The translations under genes were made by a program, and so were the position numbers. Shown in pieces: positions 43,522 through 52,906 of a stretch of 64,000 nucleotides of DNA. Position 1 is the stretch's first letter; each line of letters starts with the position of its first letter. The DNA lies in NCBI RefSeq assembly GCF_040712075.1, contig NZ_JBFCVL010000001.1, positions 255,501-319,500 of the forward strand, written 5' to 3'. Origin of the DNA: Fodinicurvata sp. EGI_FJ10296 (GTDB taxonomy: Bacteria > Pseudomonadota > Alphaproteobacteria > DSM-16000 > Inquilinaceae). Below the pieces are notes generated by a model. That model saw nothing but the letters and a program-made list of their open reading frames with translations, ran no database searches and had not been told where the DNA came from.

Positions 43522-43791
43522 TCAGGCCGCCCGGGTCAGCCAGGCAATCGGTTCGCCCGTAACACCGGCATCAGCCAGCGCCGCACCAAAAACGTCCGAC
43601 GTGATGAAGGCTTCGGCCTTTTCCCGGGTTTCGAAGTCGTGCCAGACGGTGACATCGTTCGGGTCGTCGAGGGCGTGGAAAATGCCGTTGGCCTGAACGC
43701 CACCCGCCTGACGCAACGGCTCCATGCCGTCAAAAGCCTCCCGCCATTGGGCGAAGTCTTCGACGATGTGGCGCAGGAACACTCTGATCAT
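43522..43791 (-). CDS. small ABM/cyclase-like dimeric alpha-beta barrel protein
   Basis: An 89-residue protein (ATG 43791, SD GAAGGGAAA). The pattern FLRHIVEDFAQWREAFDGMEPLRQAGGVQAN, then PNDVTVWHDFETREKAEAFI, matches small dimeric ferredoxin-like proteins annotated as cyclase or ABM-type. It lacks obvious catalytic residues I could name. It sits between the TarD-like gene and dabA, in the dabA direction but separated by A+T-rich palindromes. Confidence 0.68.
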   Translation of the reverse strand: MIRVFLRHIVEDFAQWREAFDGMEPLRQAGGVQANGIFHALDDPNDVTVWHDFETREKAEAFITSDVFGAALADAGVTGEPIAWLTRAA

Positions 43792-43900
43792 GAAATTTCC
43801 CTTCGGGTCGATGGAGCGGGGCACGGTAACATTCCCTGCCCATTCATCAACCCGCGCGATGGCCCCCTTATTTAAGCGGGTTTTATTAAGCGCTCCCGCT

Positions 43901-43928
43901 AATTAAGCAAAAGGCCTTTTGCTTAATT
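43901..43928. terminator. perfect 28-bp palindrome downstream of dabA
   Basis: AATTAAGCAAAAGG is followed immediately by its exact reverse complement. It is 39 bases past the dabA stop and, read on the minus strand, offers a stem followed by A+T-rich sequence, so it may terminate dabBA transcription. The nearby 43870-43935 region holds several TTAAGC words and a second stem AGCGGG/CCCGCT. The A+T richness is foreign-looking. Confidence 0.55.
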
Positions 43929-43966
43929 AAGCGGCCGCCTGTCTTGCCGGGCCCGCATATCGGGCG

Positions 43967-46381
43967 TCACGCCGCGAGTTCCGCCACCGGTTCGCTGGAC
44001 CATGCGCGGCCGGGCCGGTAGCGCGCGGCGATGCGCCCTTCCTTCAGCGCGAAGAGATGCAGCCAGCCGTTATCGAACAGCGCCTGAACATCCGGGTGAC
44101 GGTCGAGCACATCGGCGATCGCCGACTGTGGCGCCTCGATCATGACGGAAAGACGCAGCGGATCGTGGACGAGGCGCTCGCCGTCGTGGACGGCCTGCCA
44201 CGGCAGACCCGGGCGCAGCCGTCCGCCGTTGCCCTCGACCACGCCGATTCCGCCCACGACGTTGTGGATCAGCTTGTTGCCCCCGCCGAAAGCCTCGGGC
44301 GCGACAGCAGAGCCGTAATACTGAAGGCTGATCCAGCTCGCCACGACGACCGGCGCGGTGAGGATCAGTTCCAGTGTCGTGAAGTCCTTGTCCGCCTGCC
44401 AGTCATAGCTGTGCAGGAAGGCCCGGCCGCCAAGATCGGCCCCCGATGTCACGGCCCTTGGGGCCGCGATGAAGGCGGCGCATCCTGCCAGCCCCCATTC
44501 CGGCCGGACCTCGGCCCAGTTGACCGCCCGCCCGGCGACGGTCTCGGCCGTGGCGCGCGGAAGCCGCAGGGCCCGTTCGGCGCGCGCCTGCGCGCCGGCC
44601 CGGGTCAGATATGTTTTCAATGGCGCGAGATCCGCCGTGGCGACGATGTCGCGGTCGTCCTCGAAGATCGTGACTTCGTCGGTCGTCGTGTCGTGAAGCC
44701 CGGCAAGGAAGACCGTGTCCGCCGGGACCTCGATGCCGTGATCGGGCAGGCCTGCGCGCGTCTCGGGGTCATTGAGCAACCGCGCGAGCAGGCGGGCGGA
44801 CACTTCGCCGGAGTAACCGCCGCAGGCGCCGCAGTGATAGGCGCTTTCGTGCGGGTTGTTGGTCACTTGCGCCCCGTGCCCGATCAGCAGAACAACCGGC
44901 GCGTGGTCACGCGTCAGGCTCATTGCCGTCAGAACCATCGCAGCGGTCTCGGCCTTGGCCCCAAGGCCGGAGTGGTGGCCGGAGCGTTGGCCGAGGCCGG
45001 TTTCCAGACGCGGCGCGGGCGCCACTGCCGACGACTTTCGCACCAGCCCGAGCGCGTCCTTGACGAGTTTCCAGCCATAGAAGGGGCCAGCCGCCTCGAC
45101 AAAGGCGAAGGAAGAAACCGCCGCCTGCCGGAACCGGCCCCAGGCCCGGGCCGCGCGGGCTTTGATGCGCGTGCCGTGTTCGGTCTCGGCGGCACCATGG
45201 CTCGTCGCTGCCAGCGACGGCTTCAGCAGTACCGGGAGATGGTTCTCGACCACGTCCGAACCGTGCGCCCGATGGGCCACGGGCAGGCCGAAGAAGCCGG
45301 CGAAGCCGATGGTTTCGATGCCCGGCGCCTGATTTTCGAGGGCGCGGCGGAAGACCTCTGAACGGACATCGATGCAGAAGGCGGCCTGAAGCGTGGGGCG
45401 CGCACCGGCGGGTGCCCGGCCCTGCAGCTTGTCGGCGAGCCGGCGTTGCGCCGCGCGTTCCGCAGCCTCCTGCAGGATCGCATCGATGACCTGATCGGGC
45501 GTGGCTTCAACCGGCTTTTCATGGTCGGCAACGGTCTCGCGCCACCGCTGGTCCAACTGCTGGTCCAATTGGGGCACATGCGCGAACAGCGCTTCCTCCC
45601 AGACCAGGCGGATGGCCAGCATATCGACGAGCGTGCCGTCGGAAGCGCCGTCGTGCTCGGCCTGCCAGAGCATCCAGCGCGCGTGCTGGGCCCAGCCGCC
45701 GAGATCCATCAGCAGCCGGTGGAATACGGTCGCGGCCGCCTTTTCGCTGATCTTCAGGCGATCGGCGGCGCGGACGATGGCCCGTTCGGACGTATCGGGC
45801 GCCGAATTCACATGGGCGCAGAATCCCCGCAAACCGGCGATTTCCGGCGTCAGGTCGCGGCTCGCCCAGGTCTGCCAGGCGGTATAGGCGCCGTGGCCCG
45901 GAGCGGGCGACCAGAGCGCCTGTCCGTCATCGAAGTGTCCGGCCGCCCACAGCCCGACCGTCCGCTCGATGATCGCCGGCCAGTCGATGCCCGTGATTTC
46001 CGCGGCCAGGTCCGCGACGGTCACAAGGGCCCGCGGTGCGGGGCACGGCGCCGATGCCCCGGCCTTGAGCAGGGCGAGATCGCCGGGTTTGTGCGGCGAC
46101 GCATTCGCCATCAGGGCCGCGGCGAGATCGTCGTCGGTGATGCGTCCCGATGCGATCTCGGCGGCATAGGCCGCCCGCGGCCGGGTCAGCCCCACGCCCG
46201 CGACACGCGCCAGGCGTGCCGAGGCCTTGGCAAGGTCGTCTTGCGTCTGCCCGAGAAACGGGTTGACCGCGACTGTCGCGGCCAGCGGAAAGGCGGGCGG
46301 AAGGGCGCGGGCGGCGGTCTCGGCCGCTTCGAGAAGCCCGGAAATCCGGGTTGGAGCAATTTGCGCGTGCGTCATGAACAT
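43967..46381 (-). CDS. dabA: inorganic carbon transporter subunit DabA (DUF2309)
   Basis: An 804-residue protein (ATG 46381; 46375 is an equally good start). It has the beta-carbonic-anhydrase-like zinc site reported for Dab[19 protein letters not shown] near residue 334 (Cys and Asp) and [21 protein letters not shown] near 515 (His and Cys). DabA with DabB forms an energy-coupled bicarbonate/CO2 accumulator. Length agrees with the family. dabB ends 16 bases upstream of the start and both are read together. Confidence 0.93.
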   Translation of the reverse strand: MFMTHAQIAPTRISGLLEAAETAARALPPAFPLAATVAVNPFLGQTQDDLAKASARLARVAGVGLTRPRAAYAAEIASGRITDDDLAAALMANASPHKPGDLALLKAGASAPCPAPRALVTVADLAAEITGIDWPAIIERTVGLWAAGHFDDGQALWSPAPGHGAYTAWQTWASRDLTPEIAGLRGFCAHVNSAPDTSERAIVRAADRLKISEKAAATVFHRLLMDLGGWAQHARWMLWQAEHDGASDGTLVDMLAIRLVWEEALFAHVPQLDQQLDQRWRETVADHEKPVEATPDQVIDAILQEAAERAAQRRLADKLQGRAPAGARPTLQAAFCIDVRSEVFRRALENQAPGIETIGFAGFFGLPVAHRAHGSDVVENHLPVLLKPSLAATSHGAAETEHGTRIKARAARAWGRFRQAAVSSFAFVEAAGPFYGWKLVKDALGLVRKSSAVAPAPRLETGLGQRSGHHSGLGAKAETAAMVLTAMSLTRDHAPVVLLIGHGAQVTNNPHESAYHCGACGGYSGEVSARLLARLLNDPETRAGLPDHGIEVPADTVFLAGLHDTTTDEVTIFEDDRDIVATADLAPLKTYLTRAGAQARAERALRLPRATAETVAGRAVNWAEVRPEWGLAGCAAFIAAPRAVTSGADLGGRAFLHSYDWQADKDFTTLELILTAPVVVASWISLQYYGSAVAPEAFGGGNKLIHNVVGGIGVVEGNGGRLRPGLPWQAVHDGERLVHDPLRLSVMIEAPQSAIADVLDRHPDVQALFDNGWLHLFALKEGRIAARYRPGRAWSSEPVAELAA

Positions 46382-46397
46382 ACGTGTTGCCTTTGCT

Positions 46398-47960
46398 TCA
46401 GCTGGATTTCGTGACCCGGAATCCGCCAATCAGACGATCGAGGAGTGCATTGAGATAGAGTCCGTTCGCGATATGCACGCGCAGACCCGCCGCGGAAGGG
46501 TGGTGCGCCCAGAGCGGAAACAGTGTCTGAGCAACGGCCACGACGCCGAAGGAACAGACCGCCAGCACGATCAGGGCCCATTCCAGCGGACCCGCGAACG
46601 GCGCGGCCGGAAGCGACGCGCCCCAGAGCGCATCTGCCGCCTGCTGGAACGTGAAATAGGCCAGCGCGGCACCGAGGGCGGCGAGACCCGTACGGCGGGT
46701 AAGCGCCGCTGGCGCGGCATCGGCCAGCCCCTGGGCCACGAGATAGGCGACGCCGAATATCAGCATCGCCCCGATTGCCAGCGCCTGCGGCGATTTCGGC
46801 CCCGCCATCAGCGTGAAGGTGAGAGCGACGGCGCCATAAAGCGCGAGCGCAAGGCCAAAGGCTTTTACCACCGCCGCAGCCTTCGGTACTGCGATCGGAC
46901 CCGGCCGGGACAGGCTGGCGATGGCCTTCACGGCGCTCCCTGAACCGAGGAAGGCATGGGCCTTGTACATCGAATGCGCGACGATATGCAGGAGCGCGAG
47001 CGGCCACAGCCCGAGCCCGCATTGCAGCAGCATGAAGCCCATCTGCGATACGGTCGACCAGGCAAGCGCCGTCTTGACCGCGCTCTGGGTCAGCATCACG
47101 ACGGCGCCGAACAGTGCCGTGAACCCGCCGATGATCACGAGCGCGGCCATGGCACCGGCGCTGGCCTGAACCATGTCCGCCGTCCGGATCAGAAGAAAGC
47201 CGCCCGCATTGACGACCCCGGCATGCAGAAGGGCCGAGACAGGGGTCGGTGCCTCCATGACTTCGGTGAGCCAGCCGTGCAGCGGAAAGGCCGCTGTCTT
47301 CAGCGCTGCGGCGAGCACGAGCAACGCCACCGCCAGATGGGCGGCAATGGGCAGGCCCGACGCGGCGGCGGCGGCAAGGGGCGCGATTTCAGACGAGCCG
47401 AAAGCGACGAAAAGCAGCAGCGCGGCCAGGACCAGCGCGGCGTCGCCGGCATGCCAGACCAGCGAGAATTTGGCGGCGGCGCGACGGGCGGCCGCGCGTT
47501 CGGGATAGAACAGCAACAACCCGCGCAGTCCGGTTCCGACGCCGACAAAAGCGAGAATCAGAATTGTGAAACTGCCCGACTGTACGACGATCAATACCGC
47601 GGCAAGCGTCGCCAGCATGCGCCCGTGGAACCATCCCTCGCGGGCCTCGCCATCCAGATAGGTGCGGGAATAGCGCATCACGACCCAACCGATGAAGGCG
47701 ACGAGCAGGGTCATCGTTGCGCCGACGGCATCGAGACGGATGACAAGCGCGAAGGGCCCGTCGAAGAGGGAGAGCTGCGCCGGTCCGGTGGCGAGAAGTT
47801 GCACGAGCCCCGCCGCCGCCAGTCCGAGTGCCGCCAGCGGCGCGGCCTCGGACAGCCACGGCGTGGCACCGGGGCGCGTGCCCGGACGTGCAAACGCGAC
47901 AACCGCTGCGGCCAGGAGGGCGATCGGGGCGAAAACGGTCAACGGCAGAAATGACAACAA
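46398..47960 (-). CDS. dabB: DabB, NuoL/MrpA-like proton-channel subunit
   Basis: A 520-residue membrane protein of the proton-translocating NADH dehydrogenase family with about 14 helices. Diagnostic are [32 protein letters not shown] and [22 protein letters not shown], with the coupling Lys/Glu residues. I chose the TTG at 47960 (AGAGG seven bases upstream) because it gives the family N terminus [16 protein letters not shown] and leaves 115 bases to the divergent LysR gene; the ATG at 48029 would leave only 46. Confidence 0.87.
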   Translation of the reverse strand: MLSFLPLTVFAPIALLAAAVVAFARPGTRPGATPWLSEAAPLAALGLAAAGLVQLLATGPAQLSLFDGPFALVIRLDAVGATMTLLVAFIGWVVMRYSRTYLDGEAREGWFHGRMLATLAAVLIVVQSGSFTILILAFVGVGTGLRGLLLFYPERAAARRAAAKFSLVWHAGDAALVLAALLLFVAFGSSEIAPLAAAAASGLPIAAHLAVALLVLAAALKTAAFPLHGWLTEVMEAPTPVSALLHAGVVNAGGFLLIRTADMVQASAGAMAALVIIGGFTALFGAVVMLTQSAVKTALAWSTVSQMGFMLLQCGLGLWPLALLHIVAHSMYKAHAFLGSGSAVKAIASLSRPGPIAVPKAAAVVKAFGLALALYGAVALTFTLMAGPKSPQALAIGAMLIFGVAYLVAQGLADAAPAALTRRTGLAALGAALAYFTFQQAADALWGASLPAAPFAGPLEWALIVLAVCSFGVVAVAQTLFPLWAHHPSAAGLRVHIANGLYLNALLDRLIGGFRVTKSS

Positions 47961-48042
47961 GGCGGACCTCTGGACGGCAACGGGCGGGCGGAAACGGGCT
48001 CGCCATGCATTTACCGCCTTACGTCCCATCAAAAAATTACAT

Positions 48043-48077
48043 ATTATTCGCTTTATCGTTCGGTATAATAGAATAAT
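48043..48077. promoter_or_regulatory. inverted repeat in the dabB/LysR divergent promoter
   Basis: ATTATTC at 48043-48049 and GAATAAT at 48071-48077 form a 7-base inverted repeat with a 21-base spacer that overlaps the LysR start. The stretch is A+T rich against G+C rich flanks. LysR regulators typically bind such sites to control the divergent operon and themselves. Regulation by this gene's own product is inference. Confidence 0.45.
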
Positions 48078-48966
48078 GACCACACTGAACCTGCATCACC
48101 TGCGCCTGTTCCGTGCCGTCGCGCGGGACGGCACCCTGACCGGCGCGGCGCGGGCGCTGAACCTTTCGCAGTCTGCGGTGTCCACGCAGATCAAGGTCCT
48201 TGAAGCGGCGCTCGGCCACGATCTCTTCGAACGGCGTGGGCGGGGCATCACGCTGACCGAGGCCGGCCGCATCGCGCTCGACCACGCCGACGCCATCTTC
48301 CGGACCGTCGACGACCTTAGCGCCACGTTGCGCGACACCGGAACGACGCGGCGGGCGCTCAGAATCGGGGCGTTGGCCACACTGTCGCGCAACTTCCAGA
48401 TCGGATTGCTGAAGCCGCTGATCGGCCGTCCGGACGTCGAGGTCGTTCTTCGCTCGGGTTCACAGGCGGAGCTTCTCAGGGGCCTGGAGGCGCTGTCGTT
48501 CGATATGGTGCTGACCAACCTCGTTCCGGCACGAGACGCGACGAGCCGCTATCTCATCCGGAACCTCTCCGAACAGCCCGTCAGCCTGATCGGCACGCCG
48601 CCACCACCCGATCGCGTGCCCCGACCCCTGGCCGATCTGTTGGCTGAAGAACCGTTGATCCTGCCAACGCCGGAATCGGCGCTTCGGGCATCGTTCGACG
48701 CGCTGGTCGAACGGCTCGGCATTGTGCCGAGGATCGCCGTCGAAGCGGACGACATGGCGATGATGCGCCTTCTGGCGCGCGCGAATGCCGGGCTGGCCGT
48801 GCTCCCGCCCATCGTGGTGCGCGACGAGTTGGCCGCCGGATCACTGGTCGAGCTCTTCCGGCTCGACGGCATCACCGAAGGCTTCTTCGCCGTTACCCTG
48901 CAACGACGCTTCCCGAACCCGCTCGTCGGCGAGCTGCTGGAGGCCTTCAGCCTTGATCATGGATGA
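48076..48966 (+). CDS. LysR family transcriptional regulator next to dabBA
   Basis: A 296-residue LTTR with N-terminal winged HTH (LHHLRLFRAVARDGTLTGAARALNLSQSAVSTQIKVLEAALGHDLFERRGRGITLTEAG) and a periplasmic-binding-protein-like effector domain (residues about 90-290). Divergent placement from dabBA suggests it senses carbon or redox status and controls the carbon-uptake operon, similar to CbbR-type control of carbon-concentrating genes. The effector is unknown. Confidence 0.9.
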   Translation: MTTLNLHHLRLFRAVARDGTLTGAARALNLSQSAVSTQIKVLEAALGHDLFERRGRGITLTEAGRIALDHADAIFRTVDDLSATLRDTGTTRRALRIGALATLSRNFQIGLLKPLIGRPDVEVVLRSGSQAELLRGLEALSFDMVLTNLVPARDATSRYLIRNLSEQPVSLIGTPPPPDRVPRPLADLLAEEPLILPTPESALRASFDALVERLGIVPRIAVEADDMAMMRLLARANAGLAVLPPIVVRDELAAGSLVELFRLDGITEGFFAVTLQRRFPNPLVGELLEAFSLDHG

Positions 48967-48997
48967 CGGAGACGAACACGGCCGCCCGCCCCGCGCC

Positions 48998-49813
48998 TCA
49001 GATAATCGCGTGGCGGACCCGGGCGGAGACCCATTCGCTGACGACCACGGTGGCCAGGATGGCCAGGAAGATGACCGAGACCTGGTTCCAGGCCAGCGAG
49101 TTCACCGAGGCCTGTAGCTGGATGCCGATGCCGCCCGCGCCGACGAGGCCGAGGATCGTGGCTTCGCGGATGTTGATGTCCCAGCGATAGACGCTGATGC
49201 CGGCGAAGGCGGGCATGATCTGCGGTGCGACGCCAAAGGCGAGGCGCTGCGCCGATCCGGCGCCGGTGGCGCGGATGGCTTCGACCTGGCGTTCGTCGAT
49301 TTCCTCGATCGCCTCGTACAGCAGTTTGCCGATGAACCCGATCGAGCGCAGCCCGATCGCGATGATCCCGGCCAGCAGCCCCGGTCCCAGCATCAGCACC
49401 AGCAGCAGCGCCCAGATCAGCGAGTTGATCGACCGCGACGCCACGATCACCGCCAGCGCCACCGGCCGCACGAAGGCGCGGCTGGGGGTCGTGTTGTGCG
49501 CCGCCAGGAACGCCACCGGGGTCGCAATGGCAACACCCAGCAGGGTGCCCAGGGTCGCGATGTTGATCGTGTCCCAGAGCGGTTTGGCGATGACTTCGAG
49601 ATAGGCCCAGCGCGGGTTCGACATGCGCGACGCCATGTCGAAGGCCTGCTCCGGCGCGTCGAGAACGAACATCCAGATGGTCTGGTTGCTGATATACTGC
49701 CAGCAGACAACGGCGATCGACACACAGACCAGCCACACCAGCCACAGCCCCAGCTTTTCCCGGGCGTCGCGGCGTTGCCAGACCCTGCGGCCGGCGATTT
49801 CGGCAACGGGCAT
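48998..49813 (-). CDS. phnE: phosphonate/phosphite-type ABC permease PhnE
   Basis: A 271-residue permease with six helices. The EAA loop reads EAIRATGAGSAQRLAFGVAPQIMPAFAGISVYRWDINIREATILGLVGAGGIG, a hallmark of PhnE. It is 35% or so similar by eye to the next permease, so the operon carries two PhnE copies, as in several alphaproteobacteria. It overlaps the other permease stop by one base. Confidence 0.92.
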   Translation of the reverse strand: MPVAEIAGRRVWQRRDAREKLGLWLVWLVCVSIAVVCWQYISNQTIWMFVLDAPEQAFDMASRMSNPRWAYLEVIAKPLWDTINIATLGTLLGVAIATPVAFLAAHNTTPSRAFVRPVALAVIVASRSINSLIWALLLVLMLGPGLLAGIIAIGLRSIGFIGKLLYEAIEEIDERQVEAIRATGAGSAQRLAFGVAPQIMPAFAGISVYRWDINIREATILGLVGAGGIGIQLQASVNSLAWNQVSVIFLAILATVVVSEWVSARVRHAII

Positions 49814-50622
49814 TACAGAAACCTCCTGCGGATCGCGCCGGACGAATATTCCACGATCAGCACGATGCCGATGATGGTCATCAGGATGGCGGCGGCGCTG
49901 TCGTACTCATAGCGCGCGACGGCGGTGTTCAGCGTCGCGCCGATACCACCGGCGCCGACGATGCCGATCACGGCCGATTCCCGGAAATTGATGTCGAGGC
50001 GGTACAGCGACAGCCCGACGAACCGCGCCGCCACCTGCGGCTGGATCGAATAGTTGAGCATCTGCAGCCAACTCGACCCCGTCGCCCGCACGGCTTCGAC
50101 CTGATCGCGGGAGACGTCCTCGATGTCTTCGGCCAGCAGCTTGGCCATGAAGCCGATGGTCGCGAAGGCCAGCGTCACGACCCCGGCAAACGGGCCGAAG
50201 CCGAACATCGCCACGAACACGATGGCAATGATGACCTCCTGAAACGCACGCGAAATCGTGATGATGCCCCGGCACAGATAATAAACCGGCGTCGGCGCCA
50301 GATTGCGCGCCGCCCCCAGCGCGACGGGAATGGAAATCAGCACGCCGATGATCGTGGAGACGACCGTCATGGTCAGGCTTTCCAGCAGCCCGCGCGAGAT
50401 GTCGTTCCATCGCGTGACGAAATCCGGCGCCAGAAAGCCGCCGATGAAGGCCCCGCCACGGTCCAGCCCGGCGACCATCCGGCTCCAGTTCAGATCGACA
50501 TCGGCGACGGCCAGAAACAGATAGCCGACAGCGGCGGCATAAAGGCCATAGCGCCAATATGGGCTGGCGATGAAGGGCGGCTTGCGCCATCGGCGCCGGC
50601 CGGCAAGTGCATCGGCCGTCAT
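49813..50622 (-). CDS. phnE: phosphonate/phosphite-type ABC permease PhnE (second copy)
   Basis: A 269-residue permease with [54 protein letters not shown] and the EAA loop [56 protein letters not shown]. It overlaps phnC by four bases. Together the two permeases form the membrane channel of a phosphonate, phosphite or similar importer. Confidence 0.92.
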   Translation of the reverse strand: MTADALAGRRRWRKPPFIASPYWRYGLYAAAVGYLFLAVADVDLNWSRMVAGLDRGGAFIGGFLAPDFVTRWNDISRGLLESLTMTVVSTIIGVLISIPVALGAARNLAPTPVYYLCRGIITISRAFQEVIIAIVFVAMFGFGPFAGVVTLAFATIGFMAKLLAEDIEDVSRDQVEAVRATGSSWLQMLNYSIQPQVAARFVGLSLYRLDINFRESAVIGIVGAGGIGATLNTAVARYEYDSAAAILMTIIGIVLIVEYSSGAIRRRFL

Positions 50623-51464
50623 TGCACCGCCGCCTTGCGGATTTCCGGCACGTCGAGCGAGGCCGTGATCCTGCGGGCGGCGTCCTCTTCGGCGGCAGGC
50701 CGGTCTTCGTCAGCCGTGCCGGACCAGTCCTCGGCGCCGTAGATCTCGGTCAGCGTGGCGTCCGTCAGGCCCGAGGGCGGGCCGTCATAGACGATCTCGC
50801 CGGCGCGCAGGCCGACGATGCGTTCCACGAACATCTTCGCCAGCAGGACGTCGTGGATGTTGATGATCGTCGCCAATCCACGCTCGCGGCACAGTTCCAG
50901 AATCAGGCGCATGATCTGGCGCGATGTCTTGGGGTCGAGGCTGGCGGTCGGCTCGTCGACCAGCAGAATTTCGGGATCCTGGATCAGGGCGCGGGCGATG
51001 CCGACCCGCTGGCGCTGGCCGCCGGACAGGGCGTCGGCGCGCTTGTCGACCATGTGATCCAGGCCGACGCGTTCCAGCAGTCGGAATGCCTCGTCGATGT
51101 CGCTGTCGGGAAACCGCCTGAGGAAACTGCGCCAGAAGCCGACATAGCCAAGCCGCCCCGACAGCACGTTCTCCATGACCGACAGCCGTTCGACCAGGGC
51201 ATATTCCTGAAAGATCATGCCCATGCGGCGGCGGACGCGGCGCAGATCGCCGGTTCCCAGCGCGGTGATATCGCGGCCCGACAGCGAGACCCGGCCCTCG
51301 GTCGGCTCGACCAGCCGGTTGACGCAGCGGATCAGCGTGCTCTTGCCCGCGCCGGACGGCCCGATCAGGGCGACCACCTGCCCCTTCTCGATGGTCAGGT
51401 CGATGGATTTCAGCGCCAGATCGCCGGTGGGATAGCGCATGGTCAGGCTGTCGATGGTCAGCAT
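50619..51464 (-). CDS. phnC: phosphonate ABC transporter ATP-binding protein PhnC
   Basis: A 281-residue ATPase with Walker [10 protein letters not shown], PhnC-specific [29 protein letters not shown], signature [15 protein letters not shown], Walker [14 protein letters not shown] and the switch His in NIHDVLLA. The C terminus has an Asp/Glu-rich extension. A strong stem-loop lies between it and phnD. Confidence 0.94.
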   Translation of the reverse strand: MLTIDSLTMRYPTGDLALKSIDLTIEKGQVVALIGPSGAGKSTLIRCVNRLVEPTEGRVSLSGRDITALGTGDLRRVRRRMGMIFQEYALVERLSVMENVLSGRLGYVGFWRSFLRRFPDSDIDEAFRLLERVGLDHMVDKRADALSGGQRQRVGIARALIQDPEILLVDEPTASLDPKTSRQIMRLILELCRERGLATIINIHDVLLAKMFVERIVGLRAGEIVYDGPPSGLTDATLTEIYGAEDWSGTADEDRPAAEEDAARRITASLDVPEIRKAAVQ

Positions 51465-51517
51465 GGGCGGCCTGTCTTCAACGAGGGATGAAAGATGAGT
51501 GCACGCAAAAACGGGCG

Positions 51518-51548
51518 TCTCCGGCCCACCCCTTGGGCGAGCCGGAGA
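51518..51548 (-). other. intercistronic hairpin between phnD and phnC
   Basis: TCTCCGGC and GCCGGAGA pair perfectly around an inner GGCCCA/TGGGC element. Such structures after binding-protein genes protect the upstream mRNA and reduce downstream expression, which would favour more PhnD than PhnC. The effect here is inference. Confidence 0.6.
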
Positions 51549-51577
51549 ACGCGAACGTTAATGGGCGGGCGTGACGG

Positions 51578-52564
51578 TTAGCTGCACTCGAACACTTCGC
51601 CGATTTCGTTGGCGATGGTGCGGATGATCCGCCAGTCGTCCTCGTAGCTGATTTCGACGAAGCCGTCGGAATCGGAGAATTCCTCGGCCAGCGCGCCTTC
51701 CCACGGGAAAGTCTGGAACGCCTCGTCGATGTCGGCCTTCAGGTCGGGATGGAGATCGTTGACATAGCCATAGGACGTCGTCGGGAAGGTTTCCGACTGA
51801 TAGATCGTGACGATCTGATCTTCGCTCACGACATCGCGATCCAGCATCCGGCCCATGACCGAATTGGCGACGGCGGCGGCGGGGTAGTCCTGATTGGCGA
51901 CGCCCAGGATCGACTGGTCGTGCGCACCGGAGAACGTGGTCTCCAGATCTTCCTCGACGTTGATGCCGAACTCGGCGGACAACAGCGCCGACGGCGCCCG
52001 ATAGCCGGAATTCGACGCCGGATTGGTAAAGGCCAGGGTCTGGCCGATCAGGTCGTCGACCTCTTCGATGCCGCTGCCGGGATAGGTGATGATTTCCATC
52101 TCATAGCCGCTGATCACACCGTCGGTGCCCATGGTATAGCGCGGATGGAAACCGGCGCAGTTCACGCCCAGCGGCACGGAACCGGTGGAAAAGCCGCCGA
52201 TATGCAAACGGCCGGCGCGCATCGCCTCGACCATGGCGGCATAGGAATTGACGGTGAAATAGGTGACGTCGCGGCCGGTGACCTCGGCCAGATGGGCGGT
52301 GAATTCGTCCCAGACTTCGCGGTACAGGGCCGGATCTTCCACCGGCGTGTAGGTGAAGATAAGGGTCGAGGGATCGACGAAATCGGCTTCGTCAGTCGGG
52401 GCGTCGGCCAGCAGATCGCCGTCGGTGTCGCAGAAGCGGTCGTCGAGATCGCCGCGGGCGCAGTCGTCCTGGGCGTGGGCGGCGTTCGGGGCGCTGATGC
52501 CGATGACGGCCAGCAGGGCAAGGGCGGAGGCCCCGAGAAGGGTCGTGCGGCTAATGGTGTCCAA
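51578..52564 (-). CDS. phnD: phosphonate/phosphite-type substrate-binding protein PhnD
   Basis: A 328-residue periplasmic protein of the PhnD family: TFTPVEDPALY-type start (visible as IFTYTPVEDPALYREVWDEF), VNSYAAMVEAMRAGRLHIGGFSTG and QTLAFTNPASNSGYRAP. The TTG at 52564 has SD AGGAGA and gives signal peptide TTLLGASALALLAVIGISAP...AHAQ; an ATG 33 bases upstream would place the SD inside the gene. An unusual acidic insertion with CARGDLDDRFCDTDGDLLADAPTD follows the signal peptide. No C-P lyase is nearby, so the substrate may be phosphite, phosphonate or another anion. Confidence 0.88.
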   Translation of the reverse strand: MDTISRTTLLGASALALLAVIGISAPNAAHAQDDCARGDLDDRFCDTDGDLLADAPTDEADFVDPSTLIFTYTPVEDPALYREVWDEFTAHLAEVTGRDVTYFTVNSYAAMVEAMRAGRLHIGGFSTGSVPLGVNCAGFHPRYTMGTDGVISGYEMEIITYPGSGIEEVDDLIGQTLAFTNPASNSGYRAPSALLSAEFGINVEEDLETTFSGAHDQSILGVANQDYPAAAVANSVMGRMLDRDVVSEDQIVTIYQSETFPTTSYGYVNDLHPDLKADIDEAFQTFPWEGALAEEFSDSDGFVEISYEDDWRIIRTIANEIGEVFECS

Positions 52565-52658
52565 CGGTCTGTCTCCTGTCTGAAGGAAGCAAGGCAACGG
52601 CGGAACGCAAGAGCATGCGACGCCGCGATTGGACCGTTGATACCGATGGGCAGTGACA

Positions 52659-52671
52659 GCCGTATTACGGC
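52659..52671. promoter_or_regulatory. small palindrome upstream of phnD
   Basis: GCCGTATTACGGC, a six-base inverted repeat with a one-base centre, lies about 95 bases before the phnD start, with CTGTCAC on the minus strand beside it. It could be an operator; no complete Pho box was found. Confidence 0.35.
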
Positions 52672-52741
52672 AGGGTGAATGTTTTATTGCGGGCTGACGC
52701 CGAAGGCCGGGCGACCACTATCGAGCTCCTGATCGTCCCTT

Positions 52742-52840
52742 CGCTCCTCCGGGGAATGGAATAGGAGACGGATGGCGTGTCGAGAAACACAGTTGCCGGA
52801 TCAGCGAAGCGTCGCTTCGTGCCGCATCGCGTCCAGTGAG
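52742..52840. repeat. dispersed repeat, copy C
   Basis: Its right part GCGAAGC...CTTCGTGCCGCATCGCGTCC is nearly identical to that of copy A at 43293-43405, while the middle is diverged. A 16-bp tandem pair (CCCCCTTGtCCCATCG, CCCCCTTGcCCCATCG) lies just after at 52858-52889. Confidence 0.6.
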
Positions 52841-52906
52841 GGGCAATTGTTTGCGGCCCCCCTTGTCCCATCGCCCCCTTGCCCCATCGCCGGAGGCGCA
52901 GATGCG

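Noticed and set aside
48998-52564. Full phosphonate utilisation (C-P lyase) operon
   Set aside because: Only transporter genes phnDCEE are present; no phnGHIJKLM genes occur in the window.
52598-52906. Pho box upstream of phnD
   Set aside because: A CTGTCAC half-site and a small palindrome occur, but no second half-site at the standard 11-base spacing.
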